Assembly: GCA_016748015.1 (NCBI GenBank)
Contig: JAAOMT010000480.1
Coordinates: 765,101 to 829,100, forward strand
From: Geosiphon pyriformis
Lineage: Eukaryota; Glomeromycota; Glomeromycetes; Archaeosporales; Geosiphonaceae
Direction: 5' to 3'
Length of the DNA: 64,000 nucleotides
The notes under the pieces were generated by a model, which saw only the letters and a list, made by a program, of their open reading frames with translations, had not been told where the DNA came from and did not search any database. Made by a program: the position numbers and the translations under genes. Positions 46,620 through 59,340 of the stretch are shown piece by piece; position 1 is the stretch's first letter, and every line of letters begins with the position of its first letter.

Positions 46620-48025
46620 TAGCATTTTTATTTTATTTTTTCTTTTTATAATATACAATATAATTAAATGGTAATAGTTCTATTTTTCATTTTGCATGGT
46701 AATTATTTTCAAATTCTTGCTTTTGAATTGATTTTAATCTTTTGTGATCAGTGTATATATTAAAATTTTAACTTAAATATTTTTTTTATTTAATAACAGC
46801 ACAGTATATAGCTAAGTATTCTAATGCTAGAGTTCTATTGTTTTTTTTGGCTGGACTTAAACTTCAGCTAGCATATGCTACTGGATGTTCTCATCCATCT
46901 GCTTCTTTTTGTAACAATACAGCTCCCAATATTTGAACAAATATATTAGTGATAATAATAAATAACTTGTTGTAATTTGGATAGATTAGTATTAAAGCTT
47001 AAATAAGTTTTTTTTTTAAGATGTTAAAAGCTTCTTGTTGAGTTTTAGTTTATTCATATTTAACGTTTTTTGTTTGTAATTGGTAAAATAGTTGAGCCAA
47101 TTTGGAGAAATTTTGGATAAAACAGCAATAGTATTCAGTAAATTCCAAAAATACTCTTAATTCTATAAAATTTGTTGGTACTAAAAAGTTTTTGACTATT
47201 TCGATTTTATTTGGATCTATTTTAATGTTATCTTCATTCATGACATGTTTCAAAAACTTAAGTTTTATTTTGTTAAAAAAGCATTTAATTGTATTCTACT
47301 TCAATTTGGCTCTTCTTAATTTTTTAAATACTTGTTGAAAATAATAGAGATAATTATTAAATGTTTTTAAGAACACATTAGTATTATCTAAGTAGACTAT
47401 TACTGATTTTTACAGCAGTCTAGTATAGACAATTTTTATAAGCCATTGGAAGATAGCTGGTGCATTGGTTAAGCTAAATAACATAATATTAAATTCAGAA
47501 TTTTTTTTTGGTGATAAATGCTTTTTTCTCTTTGTTAGCTAAATTTATGGCTACTTGCCAGTAACCTCTATCTAAATTTAATGTTAAAACCCATTTTTTT
47601 CTTCCAAAAGCATCAAATAACTCCTGAATTTGTGGAGTTGGATAATTGTTTTTAGGAATAATACTGTTAAGTTTTCTGTAATTCACACAAAAGCAGATTT
47701 TCTATTTTTTTATAGATAAATACCACTGGTAATGACCATGAGCTCATTAATAATTGAATTAATTTATTGTCTAACATTTGATTGATTTCTTGTCAGATGA
47801 TTTTATGGCTAGCAGATAATATTCTGTATGTTTTTTGTTTAATTAGTATTGTATCTCCAGTTTTTATTTGGTGTTGAATGATGTTAGTTCTGCCAAATTT
47901 ATTTTTACTGGCAAAAATGTTAGTAAAATTGTTAAGTAGCATTTTGAGTTATATTTGTTGAAATAGGTTTAAATTTCACAAATTCATTTATTCTAATTGT
48001 TTTAGATAAAAAGAAAACAAATTTA
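46620..48025 (-). pseudogene. gypsy-2 RT and RNase H remnant
   Basis: Minus strand shows FASKNKFGRTNIIQHQIKTG (47930-47860), MNYRKLN (47686), LTLNLDRGYWQVAIN (about 47585-47540; Asn where motif A needs Asp), a degraded YLDN-like motif C (about 47385), IDPNKIEIVKNFLVP with FTEYYCCFIQNFSKLA (47220-47090) and RNase H EHPVAYA (about 46890). Stops throughout. Confidence 0.82.
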
Positions 48026-48029
48026 TCAG

Positions 48030-49165
48030 ACTATTATGTCAAAGAATTTTTTAGTTAATTGAAACAAGATTAAGAATTATTTCAGAGTTGTTGGCAACAA
48101 AAATGCTGATTTTTTTGCCAATACTATTACTATGTCTGATTTTACACTGCTTATTAAAATGCCATACTGCTTTTTAGTCATTGAAAACAAACTTGTTTCT
48201 GAAAATACTTATTACTTTATTAAGCATTTTTTTAAAGCTATTAGTTTTGTTGATTGGAATTTTAAATATGCTGACAATTTTGTAAATAATGCTTTGTGTA
48301 ACATAATTAATATGAATAAAACATTTGGTATATAATATCTTAATAGTCGAATTTAATCTGAGTTTATTAGCTTTGTTTCTGTGGCTCTTTAATCTTATTT
48401 CATAAAGACTCTACATTACTAATTATCTGTAGTCAAGAGAAAAAAATTACATAATTCAAGATATTTTAACATATTGTGCATTAAATGTAAGTTGGTTGAA
48501 AACTCTAACCATATGTTTTCTTGTATTCACAATAATAGTGTTAAAAATAATTTAATTTCAAAGACTATTAAAATATAAAATAGTTTGCTAAATGCATATG
48601 TTATTGACAATATGGTGATCTAATCTTTATATGAGGCTAGGTTTTCTAATTATTTATATATGTTGCTAGCCAAAGACTTTGTATTAAAAAGTAAATAATT
48701 AACATAGTATATTTATTAAATGGCAGTTCTAATAGTATGTTATTAGTCATTAATTTGGTTTGAAATTTTGCTGAAGATTACAAATCTACCATGTGATTGC
48801 CAATTACCAAGCTGAAAATACATTATAAAAAACATGATTGCTTGTTATGTGATAAGTCTGTAATATTAACTATATTTGGTTTAATATTTTTATGGTTTTC
48901 TAAAATAATTTATGATTTTGGTATTAGGTTGAGTATTTATGTTTGTTTTGGTTTATATTTTTATTTGTCTAGTGTATATTTTGGTTTTTTATATGACTTC
49001 TTAGTTGTAAGTAGTTTAGATATTTAGTGTTGTTTTAATTGACTTAAGTGACTAGTTATATGTAAAAAAAGCATAAGCCATACTTAATATAGAAATTTAT
49101 ATAGTTTTATAATTTTAGATAATAGTTGAATTACATTCATTAAATGCATAATAAAAAAAAAACTT
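48030..49165 (+). pseudogene. LINE G, RNase H to 3' end
   Basis: + strand LINE fragment beginning inside RNase H (NKIKNYFRVVGNKNADFFAN, 48070-48125; the K-H-S...GN-x-AD motif). It runs through AISFVDWNFKYADN, a Cys/His-like region (about 48480-48530) and the C-terminal tail (48797-49027) to a 3' UTR ending near 49165. Its 5' side abuts gypsy-2. Confidence 0.75.
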
Positions 49166-50119
49166 ATAAATTTTTACAAATATTATTATACTAATTAATT
49201 TGTTTAAAATTTTTAAATTATATAATAAAAAATAATATATAGCTTTATTAAAAATTTTTTTAAGTAAATTAATTTTAGTTTTTAATTTTTTTTAATTAAT
49301 GTATATTATTTTTATACATATTTTTTAATACAAAATTAAGCTAAATTTTATAGTTAATAATAAATTATAAAACTACTAAAACTAATTAAAAATTGTTTAT
49401 TTAAGACAGTTTTTTTAAATTATGTAAAAATCTTAAGTTTTTTTTAAATTAAGTTTAAAAAAACCATTAATTAAAAAAATGTTCTTAAGATAATTTTATT
49501 TTTACAATAGATACAAATAAATTACTAATACTTAAATATGCTTTTTAAACTCTTTAATTAATAACAATAACTTAAATAGTTATTTAATTATTTTTAATTT
49601 AATAATGTATTAACTATTAAATAAAAAATAATATTAGTTTTAATTTTAATTCTTTTAGTTTTAATAATAAATTTAATATTAATTTTATATTTTTTATATA
49701 TTTTATATAATTTAATATTTTTTTAATGTATTTTTTATAATTAAGTTTACTATAAAAATAAATAATAAAGTTTAAATTATTTTTTAAAACAAAAAATTGT
49801 TAATATAAAAGACTTAAAATTTGTTATATATATAAAAAATTCAATTAAAATTTTTTTTTAATAGTTTTAATTAAATTTATAAACCAAATATTAATAAAAA
49901 TATTTTTTAATTATAAAGTTTAAAAATTATTAATATTTATAACTTAAAAACTATATTATTTAATAGATATATATTTAGCAAATCTAATAGCAAACATAAT
50001 AAAAAAACAAAAACTTCTTTCTCTTATTTATTTCAATAATTATCAAAGAGTCTTAAATTTTATTAAAGAAGTTTTTTTTAATTGTTTCATTTAATTATTT
50101 AGTTTAATACATCTAAATT
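49166..50119. other. AT-rich stretch with no identified content
   Basis: Nearly pure A/T filler of about 950 bp. No coding block, tandem repeat or element end was recognised. Confidence 0.4.
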
Positions 50120-52895
50120 GTTTTTGCTTAACTATAAGATCACTAGTAATCTTAGTATTGTTATCATAAAAAAGTTTGTTAAAAGTTCTGGTTTTAATAC
50201 TGTCAACAAGAATTTTTTTTTTTAAAAAAAAAAGATGCTTTAAAAAATAGTATTGTTAATAAGAAAAATTTTACCAAGAAATTAACCAATAGTTTATAAA
50301 ATTTTAAAGCTAATAATACTATTAAATCTGATAATGTTGATATAAAAGAAGTGAAAAAAACCAGTGTGAATTATGATAAAAAAAATACTTTAAATAAAGA
50401 AAATTTAAACCAAACACTAAAAAAATCTAAATTAGTAATTAAGAAAACCTTGAATAAACTTTTAAAAAATATCAATTTTCTAAGTAATAATAATAATAAT
50501 GTTTTTTTGAATAATCTTATTGTCTTTTCTTTTCTTTTCAAGAATTTGGTTTAATTACAGTTAAGAAATCTTATGTTTTAAATATTAATTTAGATACTGT
50601 AATTAGAAAATTATTTTAGAAAAAGTTGAAAATTGTAGAAAAATTGTTTATTAATATTAATAGTTTTAAAAAGGTCTTTATTCTCTTAAAATTTGCTAAA
50701 ATTATCTGTGTATTGTTTATTTTTGAATCAAGTTTAGTATAAACAATATTTTAGTAAACACTAATTTTAAAAAATTGGCTGTATGTTTAGATCAAATTAT
50801 GGTAATCAAAAAAAATTCTGGTAGAAACATTTGTAAAGATTGTATGTACTGTGCTATTTGGTTTTGAAATAATTAAATTGATCAAAATACAGCTAGTAAA
50901 GCTATAGCAAAAAATAATTATAGAATTTAAGCAATTAAGTTGTATTAATTTAACTGCAGCAAAATAATATATTTTAATTAAAAAAAATACTATATATATT
51001 ATTAGAGCAAACTCAAACAAAAAAATTTAGAATGCAAAAAACAGCTACAAAATATTAATTTATATGCTACTAGTAAGAACTAATACTCATAATATTTAAG
51101 ACTTTATTAAATTAATTGATAAAAAAACTTGTATTATTAATTATCATTTAATTATATATGCTCAAGTTAAATATACTGTAATGTATTTTAATATTAGTAC
51201 TTTGTTAAATATTTGGCCTCTGTTGCTTATTTAGTTTTTTTTGGTAGAGTCTTTTAGGCAAAGATTATTGGTGGTTCTTTATTTTTTCTTTTTTTTTAGC
51301 ATAATGAGTTCTTAAAAATTGAATTTTTTATAAAAATAAAGCCTTTCTTATTAGTTATATTGCAAATAAATAATAGATTTGTTATTCTTAAATATAGTTT
51401 TACTAATTTTGTAAAACAATTGATAAGCTGGCTAAGAAATCAAACACACTTGAGCCAATAATTTTCTAGTTTAGTTTTAAATATTAGCCATTAATAATTC
51501 TTTTATCACAAAATTAAGAGATAAATATAATAATAAATAAGAATTTAAATATAATTACTAGTAGTAAAACTGTTATAAAAGTAGTGTTTTTGGATTTGTT
51601 AAGTTTTTTAAAATTAAAAAATAATATAAAAAACTTATTAAATATGATTTTGGATCTTTTAACTAAAGTTAACAATCTTAGTTTGAGTTTAGGCTTTTGC
51701 TTTTTTTAAAAACCAGTCTTATTTAAAAAATTATTATGTGCAATATCAAAGAAATAAACAATTTAACCAAGAAAAATAATATTGTTTGTTGGTATATGAA
51801 TTCTGAGATCTAGTGTTAAATTATAGATTATAAACAGATTCAATAAAGTTTAGATCTTTATATCTGATTTGAAAAATAGTTTTTTTGGTGTTGACATGGC
51901 CATTATTATGAACAATTTTTTAATTAACATATTACAAAAGTAAAAAAATTTCTGGTAAAATAATTTTGGTTTACTTTTTGTTTAAGAATAAATTGTTGGT
52001 TGTGGTTTTGGGTTTATATACTGAAGTATTGGCTAGAACTAGATTTGAACAGGCTTTTAATGTCAATTTTTTTATTTTTAAGACAGTTGGTTCCAGTTTA
52101 TTTATGATTCTAAGTAATAACTTCAATAAAAATAGTTCTAAAAAGAGTATAAGTCTTAAAAATACTCAAATATGAATTTGGTTAATTTTTTTAGTGAATA
52201 TTTTTTGGCTAAAACTTTTATCTAAAGCAATTTTATAAAAGTTAAAAAGGTTATTAATTATATTTTTGTGAGTAAAAGTTTGTTATTGGCAGTTATAAAC
52301 TATGAAATTAGTTCTACATCTGACTTTTTTAACACTAATTACAAAATAGTTTTAATTTTAATTGATTTGAAGAGTTTACTGGATGTTCATCTAAACAATA
52401 TTTGCAAACAAACTAATAAAAATTATTAAAAGTTTAAAATAAAAGATATAGATAATATTAAATAAACACATTTTGGTAAATGTTTTTTTACTAAGCTGTC
52501 AATAATATAAGATAAGTTTGTAAATGTTAAATATCTTAGAAATCTGGATGTAATATAGAAAATTTTAAATAAGATAATAATAAATATAATTAATAAAATA
52601 TTTTCTAAATATTGGTTTAGTAATTTTGATTGTTCAAGAAACAAATAATTTTTGAAATTCTATAAGTTAAAATTATTGGTTGTTAAGATAATTAAAATAT
52701 TAAGTTTAGACAACAGATTAGAATTTGATTATTTTATTAAAATTTGGTTATTTATTGATAAAGTAAAAATTTTTAAATTTAGCAGCTTGGTTTATAACAA
52801 TATAAGTTTTGTAAATATAATTAAATATCTGTCAAATATTAAGAAAAGTTATCAAAAGTTCAAGTATTACAAATCTAAAGCAGTATTACTAAAAA
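50120..52895 (+). pseudogene. LINE H ORF1, endonuclease and pre-RT region
   Basis: Oldest full-structure LINE in the window. The ORF1 N terminus is Asn/Lys-rich with a distinctive NKENLNQTLKKSKLVIKKTLN segment (in part, 50395-50460), then VKKSYVLNINLDTVI (about 50565-50600) and RRM-like VIKLIKIQL (about 50870-50900). ORF2 endonuclease shows VVVLGLYTEVLARTRFEQ (about 51995-52050), SNNFNKNSSKK (usual GGDFN) and FFNTNYKIVL (usual TDHKAV). The pre-RT region at 52652-52895 (FYKLKLLVVKIIK; IKKSYQKFKYYKSK) ends where an insertion begins. All catalytic Asp positions visible are changed. Confidence 0.72.
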
Positions 52896-53860
52896 TTTTT
52901 GGTTTCTTTTCTTAAATGTTATTAATATTTATTTATTGTTAATTCATAATTATTAGAAGCTAGTAAACTTTTAATAACTGAATTTATCTTTAAATTATTT
53001 TCTATAATTTAAATTACTTAGCTTATAAGTAGAATAACCAATTCTATACTAATTACTTTATGTAGTTATTTTATAGTAAAAGTCAACTTTTTTTAAGAAT
53101 TGCTTGTTTAGAAGCTTACTAAAAATGTGTAATTATTTTACAATAAAAGTAAATTCTTTTATAAAAATTTTGTCTGTAAGCTACCTTAATAATTATAATA
53201 AAAATATAAAATAAAAATATAAAAAATATAAAAAAATTAAAATTTCATTTAAGAGAATTGTTTTCTATTTAAGCCTGAAATTACTAACAAATTATTAAAA
53301 TTGGTAGCTAATTAATTTCAAAACATTAGTTAAATTTCGAAGAATTTTAAATATGCTTACTAAAGAAATTAGTTTTTTAAAGTATATTTTATTTAAATTA
53401 TACTAAATAAAAATAAATTTAAAGTAAAATATCTATAGTAAAATATATTTTCTCAAAGAAAAAAGCTTTTTTTTATATAACTTGTTATAGTACTAGTTTG
53501 TAAACTTGAACTTTTTCTTTTTGCTATAATTTTGATAAACTAAAGATATATTTTAATAAACTATAAGTTATTTTATTGAGTTATTAACTATTTTAGTAAA
53601 TTATTCATTATTTGATAAATTTTTACAACTTTTAATGAACTTTTAAATGTTATATAATTTAGTGTATTGTGTAATTTGATTATTTTAATTTCTATTATAC
53701 AAATTAAATTATTAATTAAATAATAATTTTTGATAATTTTTTTGATTAAATAATAAATAATAAATTGAATAATAATAATATATACTAATTAAAGATAAGA
53801 ATTATAAGATAATTTTATGCTAATAAATGACTAAAATTTCATTAATAACAACAGCCAAAA
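52896..53860. other. Unidentified ~960-bp insertion in LINE H
   Basis: LINE H reading stops after YKSKAVLLK (about 52895) and resumes at TSIKKAIRKHIKNF (about 53865), which adjoin in related copies. The intervening DNA is about 85-90% A/T by eye, with possible 6-bp flanks AAAAAT on both sides. No transposase or LTR end was recognised. It contains the 20-bp array. Confidence 0.5.
53531..53630. repeat. Five-unit 20-bp degenerate tandem array
   Basis: Five consecutive 20-mers starting at 53531, 53551, 53571, 53591 and 53611, each like TTTTRATAAAYTATWARTTA. Period is constant, so this is more than AT background. Confidence 0.6.
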
Positions 53861-56800
53861 ATACATCTATTAAAAAAGCAATCAGAAAACACATAAAAAA
53901 TTTTAGTTTTAATAAGAGAAGCATAATAAAAAATGTTTTAAAACAGCTATTTCAAAAAGTGTTCTAAATTATTTGGTAGTTAAAAAAAGTTGGTATAGAG
54001 TCAAATAAAATAAAGCTTAAAATTAATAAAATCATAAAAAGTTGAACAAAAAAACATAAAATGCTTTTAGTTTTGTCTGATTTGTAGATTTGCTAATATG
54101 TATTTTTGATTTATGTAAATAAAAATGCTTTTTTTGGTGTAAAAAGTATAGTTAACATAGAAAAATTGATTTTGTTAATTAGTGATCTGCCTAATAACAA
54201 AGCTGTTAATCTATTTGACATATTTAATAAACTTTAGAAATATTATAATAATACAATATTAAAATACTTCTTAGATTTAATAAATACTTATTTAACTCTT
54301 AAAAATATCTCAGTTTTTGAAAAAAGGCATATATTTTAATAATTTCTAAGCTATATAATTAAAATGACATTTTAACAAATATACAGCCTATAGTATTAAT
54401 TAAAATAGCTAAAAAAATTTTGTTTAAGATTTTGTTAGATTGTATTTTATCTGTTTATAGTAAATTTGACATTATTTATAGTAATAGCTTCTTAGTTTAA
54501 AGAGTATTTCAACTTAATCTCCAGTATTTGTTGTTGGTTTAATTGTAAAAAATGCTTTGAAAAAGAATTAAAAATTTTAATTAGCTTTGTAAAATATGTG
54601 TAAAACATATGATTTAATTAGATAACATTATTTAAAAACTAGATTAAGGTAAAGTTTTTTCACTATTTCTTTGAAAAAATTTTTATAATCTCTTATTGTA
54701 TAAAATAAAAAAATATTATTATAAAGATTTGTTTTTTTAGAGATTATATTATAATTAATTTTTAATATAACCTTATATTAAAAATTAATATTGGAAATTA
54801 TCTAATTGTAATATGTAAATAAATATATTAGTTTTAATAAAAGCTGTTTTTGATTTAAGTTAGATTTTTATTTGATAGATTATTATTATGTTTCTTATTT
54901 AAGAACCTAAAAGTTAACTCAATAAGTTTTTTGAACTTCTAGTAAGTATTAAATAATTTCTTTTAATAAATGTTTTTTTATTTAATTTAATGTGTTATAT
55001 AATATTCTTATTGAAATTGCTGTTAGTAGTTGCTATTATGCTAATTTTCTAAAAAAAATTTTTGTTATATCTTTATATTTTCAATTGTGTCTTTTGTTGA
55101 AACTTTTACAATATATTTTTTTATATTATATTAATATTAAATGTTTATCTTTTTTTGTTTATAGTAAAGCAGTATTCTATTTTTAATAAATTTAAAAAAA
55201 ATTTAACAAAATTAGTATTTAAAAATAATTTTAATCAGAAATTATTTTTCTAAAACATGAAAAAATTATTCTAAATTTTTAAGTTAATTGTTAATTTTGG
55301 CCAAAGTATTACTATAAGTAAATTTTATATAATTACATATAGTTGCTATTCTTCTAATATGTTTTTAATTTTGTCAAGCTTGAATTTTATTTACACTCTA
55401 TTATTGTGTTAAATATTTTATTGTTTTTAGCAATAAAAAGCAACAATAAGAGAGTTGGCAGTTTTTTTTGTGATCTGAATTAAAAAGAAGAAAAGATCTT
55501 CAATTCTACTGATTTTAGTATTAGTAAATATTATAATATAAAGTCTAAAAAACATACTTTTCAGCTTTTTTTGGAATTATAATCTAATTTCTCTATTTTT
55601 TTTATTTATTTTGTCTAATTAACTTTTTTTTATTTATTTTTAGTTAAAAAACTATTATATATATACATATTTTAAATTATATATAATTGGGCTTATTTTA
55701 ACTAATTAATAAATAATTACTAAATTATTAAGTCTTATATTTGACTGTAAGTACTTTTTGACTTATTTGTTTATAATTATGTTAAATTAAATATGTTTAT
55801 ACATATTTTGTATGCTATTATATATATGTTATATTTTCTAATTTTATTTGTTAATCTGTATTATTTATATTATTATTTAATAATTAGTTAATATATTATA
55901 ATATTATTATTTTTAATTTCTATTGGATAACAACATAAGCATTTGTACAGATACTAAATTAATATTAATTTTATAATATTTTTATTAACAATAACAAAAT
56001 AATTACAATTTTTATTAATCAGGAAATTATAAATACTTTATTGCATATTAGTAATTAACCAATTTTTATTGTTAGACATAAAAAATTTTACAGATATCTA
56101 ATAATTTTTTTGTTAACAGAAAGTATGTCTAGACCAAGTTTTGCCAAACATATTTAGACATCAGATTTTTTTAAATATAGTGCTTAGAAAGGCTTTTTTA
56201 AATAAACAATTTTTTTATTTGGTTTTAGCAGTTTTGTAGTTTATAATTAGCTACTAAATACAGTTTAGTTTTGTATTTAAAAGTATATATTAGAAATAAA
56301 ATATTATAATTAGAAAAAAACTTAGATTTAAGATTAATTTGCCAAGAGACTTTCTTAATAAGACTTTGTATTATTTATCTCTATATAAATTGAAATTTTT
56401 TAAGCAAATACAAGTAAAAAGCAAAGTGGCTTTAATAATTGGATTTTTTAATATAGTAAAAATTCTTAATATTTGTTTAAACACTATTTTTTAAATTTAC
56501 AAATTGCAAGTTAAACACCAAAAAACTTGTTACAATTTTTGGTTAAATTAAAAATCAGCTCTGTAAATGATTTTTTAATAAGCATAGTAAGAATTTTTTT
56601 GAATAACAAAATTTCTCTAACAAATAATTTGCTTAGTATATTCTGTTTTTTTGGCTGCTTTTTAATGTTTAAAATACTTAAAAACTTTTGTTACTTTGAT
56701 GTAGTTTGATCTTTAAAGCAACTAAGTATTGCTTTTAGTAATAAGTTGTTAAACAAGCATAGTTTAGTTGTAAATTGAAAACTTTTTATTATTAAAAGAG

Positions 56801-58365
56801 ATTAAGTCTAAAAGATATATTACTAATATAGTTTATAAAAGCTTAGTTTATATAAACAGTCTTTTTATCAAATTTAATAAAAACATTTTCAATTCTGGTT
56901 GTTCAAATTTTTGCAGCTCAAAAGAGTTTTTAAATATTTGAAAATATTTACATAAATTGTAGACAAGAGCAATTAATATATATATTAATAGTTTATTAAA
57001 AAACTTAAATACTATAAAAGTAATAAATAGAACAACAGTTTATTTTTTTGATGTTTAAATAGACATGAGTGTTAAAATTTTTTGGTTGTTATTATTAATG
57101 ATATTAGAGTTACAAATTATTGTCTTATTATTAGAATGTGTTTTTTTTGTTTAGTGTTTTTATATATAGATAGTTTAACTGTTATAAATATGTGTATTTT
57201 AAAGCTCAAGCTTTATGCAATTGATTTCCAGAACAAATGCTTAATAAAAAAATAGCATATGATTAATTTAATTAAATCAAAAAACATATTTGCAACTTAG
57301 ACAAAGATTAAAAGTTATTTGGAAAGTATTAATAATAATTAATACTTTTATATACAATATAGTACAGTTTTGTGTAATTTTTTCTAATAATGTTTATAAA
57401 AAATTTATTATGACAGATAATTAATTATGTTAAGCAATACATGACATTTTGTTTATAATATTTATTGAATGATTTATTATGTTTAATAAAAAACAGATCT
57501 AGAAGTATGAATTTTATATGACTTATTTATTTGGAACATAAATTAGTATTATATTGTTTTAATTTAATATCTAAACTTTCATATGTTTTCTGAATTTACT
57601 AACAAGGTCTTAGCAGTTTTTTACATATATTTGATAAAGCAGTTTATAAAAAACTGCCAATTGTAATTAGAAAAAAACTCTATAACAAAAATTACTCAAA
57701 TATACTATGCTTGTTTTGTGATAATATTAAGTTGTTTAATTATGTTTTTATTTATTTAAAAGATGTCTTTATGCACTTTAGAATTTTATTAAGTTATGCT
57801 AAATTGTAAAAATTTTTAATAGAACTTTGTTTTTTATTATTATCTTTAATACTATACACTTTTTTTTTGAGAATATTAGACATTAGTATTTATAAAATAT
57901 TATGTAAAAAGTTTGTTTTTAGAAATTAAATTAATAAGATGGTATTAATATTTAATAATAAAAAGAAAACAATATTAATAATAGTTGATTTTGTTTACTG
58001 TTTAGCTATAAAACATTATAGTAAGTTGTAAAAGTTTAGGTTAAAATACAAAATAAATATAGAAAAAAGTGACTTAGTTGGTAATATAAAAGTATTGTTT
58101 TAGATATATAATAGTCTATTTAGTTTTTTTTAGTAAATATAGTTTATTTACTTAGTATTATTAAGTTTTTTGCTGTTAATTTTGGATTACACAAAAGTTG
58201 TTTGTTTTTTTTTGAATTTGGATAAGTAGATAGTATAGTTTTAATTGGCTTAAGTAATTAGTCACATGTAATAAGCATATAAGCCACATTTAATTAGGTT
58301 TATTTAGTTTGTTTTTGTATACTAAATAGTAATTAAACTGTACTTATTAAATAAAAAAAAATAAC
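53861..58365 (+). pseudogene. LINE H RT, RNase H and 3' end
   Basis: Resumes with IIKNVLKQLFQKV (about 53920-53970), IAKKILFKILLD (about 54405-54440), SPVFVV-like and LVKNMCKTYDLI (about 54585-54615, motif A), then GLDQGKVF-like sequence near 54640. It is disrupted from about 54700 to 55925 by unrecognised AT-rich DNA. INNNKI (about 55985), YRYLIIFLLTESMSRPSFAK (about 56090-56150), the post-RT region (56527-56709), RNase H (about 56960-57330), the CYxxxLCLFC-like region (about 57700) and a 3' UTR (about 58220-58365) follow. Confidence 0.7.
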
Positions 58366-59056
58366 AAACTTAAAATAAATTTATTATAATATTTTTACAA
58401 TATATTAAAAATATTAAATAGATTAATAGTTTTATTATAAAATTTTTTTTTATTATAAATAATTTTTCATACTTTATTTTTTTTATTTCAAAAAATATTT
58501 TTTTATTTATATTATTACAAGTTTATTTTCTTAATATATTAATTGTTATTATTTCTATTTTAATTATAATTAGTTTTTTAATTCTATTTACATAATTTTA
58601 TTTATATAATACTAAAAGCTTTTTTGTTAATATTATAATATAAATTATTTTTTAAATTCTAATTATTGTAAATTTTTATGTACTTTTTTTTAAAAACTAA
58701 TTTAAAATTTATTTAATATTGATAAAATCTTTCTAAAACTATTTTTGCAATTATCTAAAGTGTTTTTTGATGTTTTTTTTTTAATTTTAACAATAAAGTT
58801 TTTTATTAATTAATAATAACATAAATAATTTTAATTAAAAATTATTTTTCTAAAAAATTTAGCTAATAAATAATAGTTTTATTTAATAAATAGCACAAAT
58901 ATGTTTAATACTTTTAATTATAATAATTTAGTTTTTAATATTATTTTTTATTTATTTTTTTATTAAAAATTTTTTTAAAAGTAAAAGCTAAAAGATAATT
59001 AAAATAAAAAATTAAATTGTTAAATAAATTTTTGTTTTTCTTAATATTAAAATTAT

Positions 59057-59075
59057 TATATATATATATATATAT
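59057..59075. repeat. (TA)n microsatellite
   Basis: Nine uninterrupted TA dinucleotides plus a T. Confidence 0.9.
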
Positions 59076-59180
59076 TTGTAATTTTATAAAAAACATATTA
59101 TAATGTTTTTTTAAATAAGTTAAAACAACTTTATAAAATGAGTATTATAATATTTTTTTAATTATATAACTTTTGTTATA

Positions 59181-59210
59181 AATAATAATAATAATAATAA
59201 TAATAATAAT
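59181..59210. repeat. (AAT)10 microsatellite
   Basis: Ten perfect AAT units. Confidence 0.95.
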
Positions 59211-59340
59211 TTATTTATTAATAATTAAAAATAAAATATATTATTGATTACATAATTTAAATATAAATATTTATTTATATTAAATTACAATTTTAACAAC
59301 AAAAAAGCCAATTATTATTATATATAACCAAAAATAAATA

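Larger units (their letters stand above)
43579..48025 (-). mobile_element. gypsy-2, 5'-truncated Ty3/gypsy copy
   Basis: Minus-strand relative of gypsy-1. It keeps the 3' LTR (43579-44480), polypurine tract, third ORF, integrase, RNase H and RT, but ends near 48025 just upstream of RT. Gag, protease, the dUTPase and the 5' LTR are absent. Beyond the break is + strand LINE G. It is much more AT-shifted than gypsy-1, so older. Confidence 0.85.
58366..59340. other. AT-rich spacer between LINE H and LINE I
   Basis: No coding signal. It contains two microsatellites (see separate entries). The two LINE 3' ends face each other across it. Confidence 0.5.

Noticed and set aside
59057-59210. Microsatellites as possible origin or centromere signals
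   Set aside because: Simple TA and AAT runs are common in DNA this AT-rich; nothing else supports a special role.
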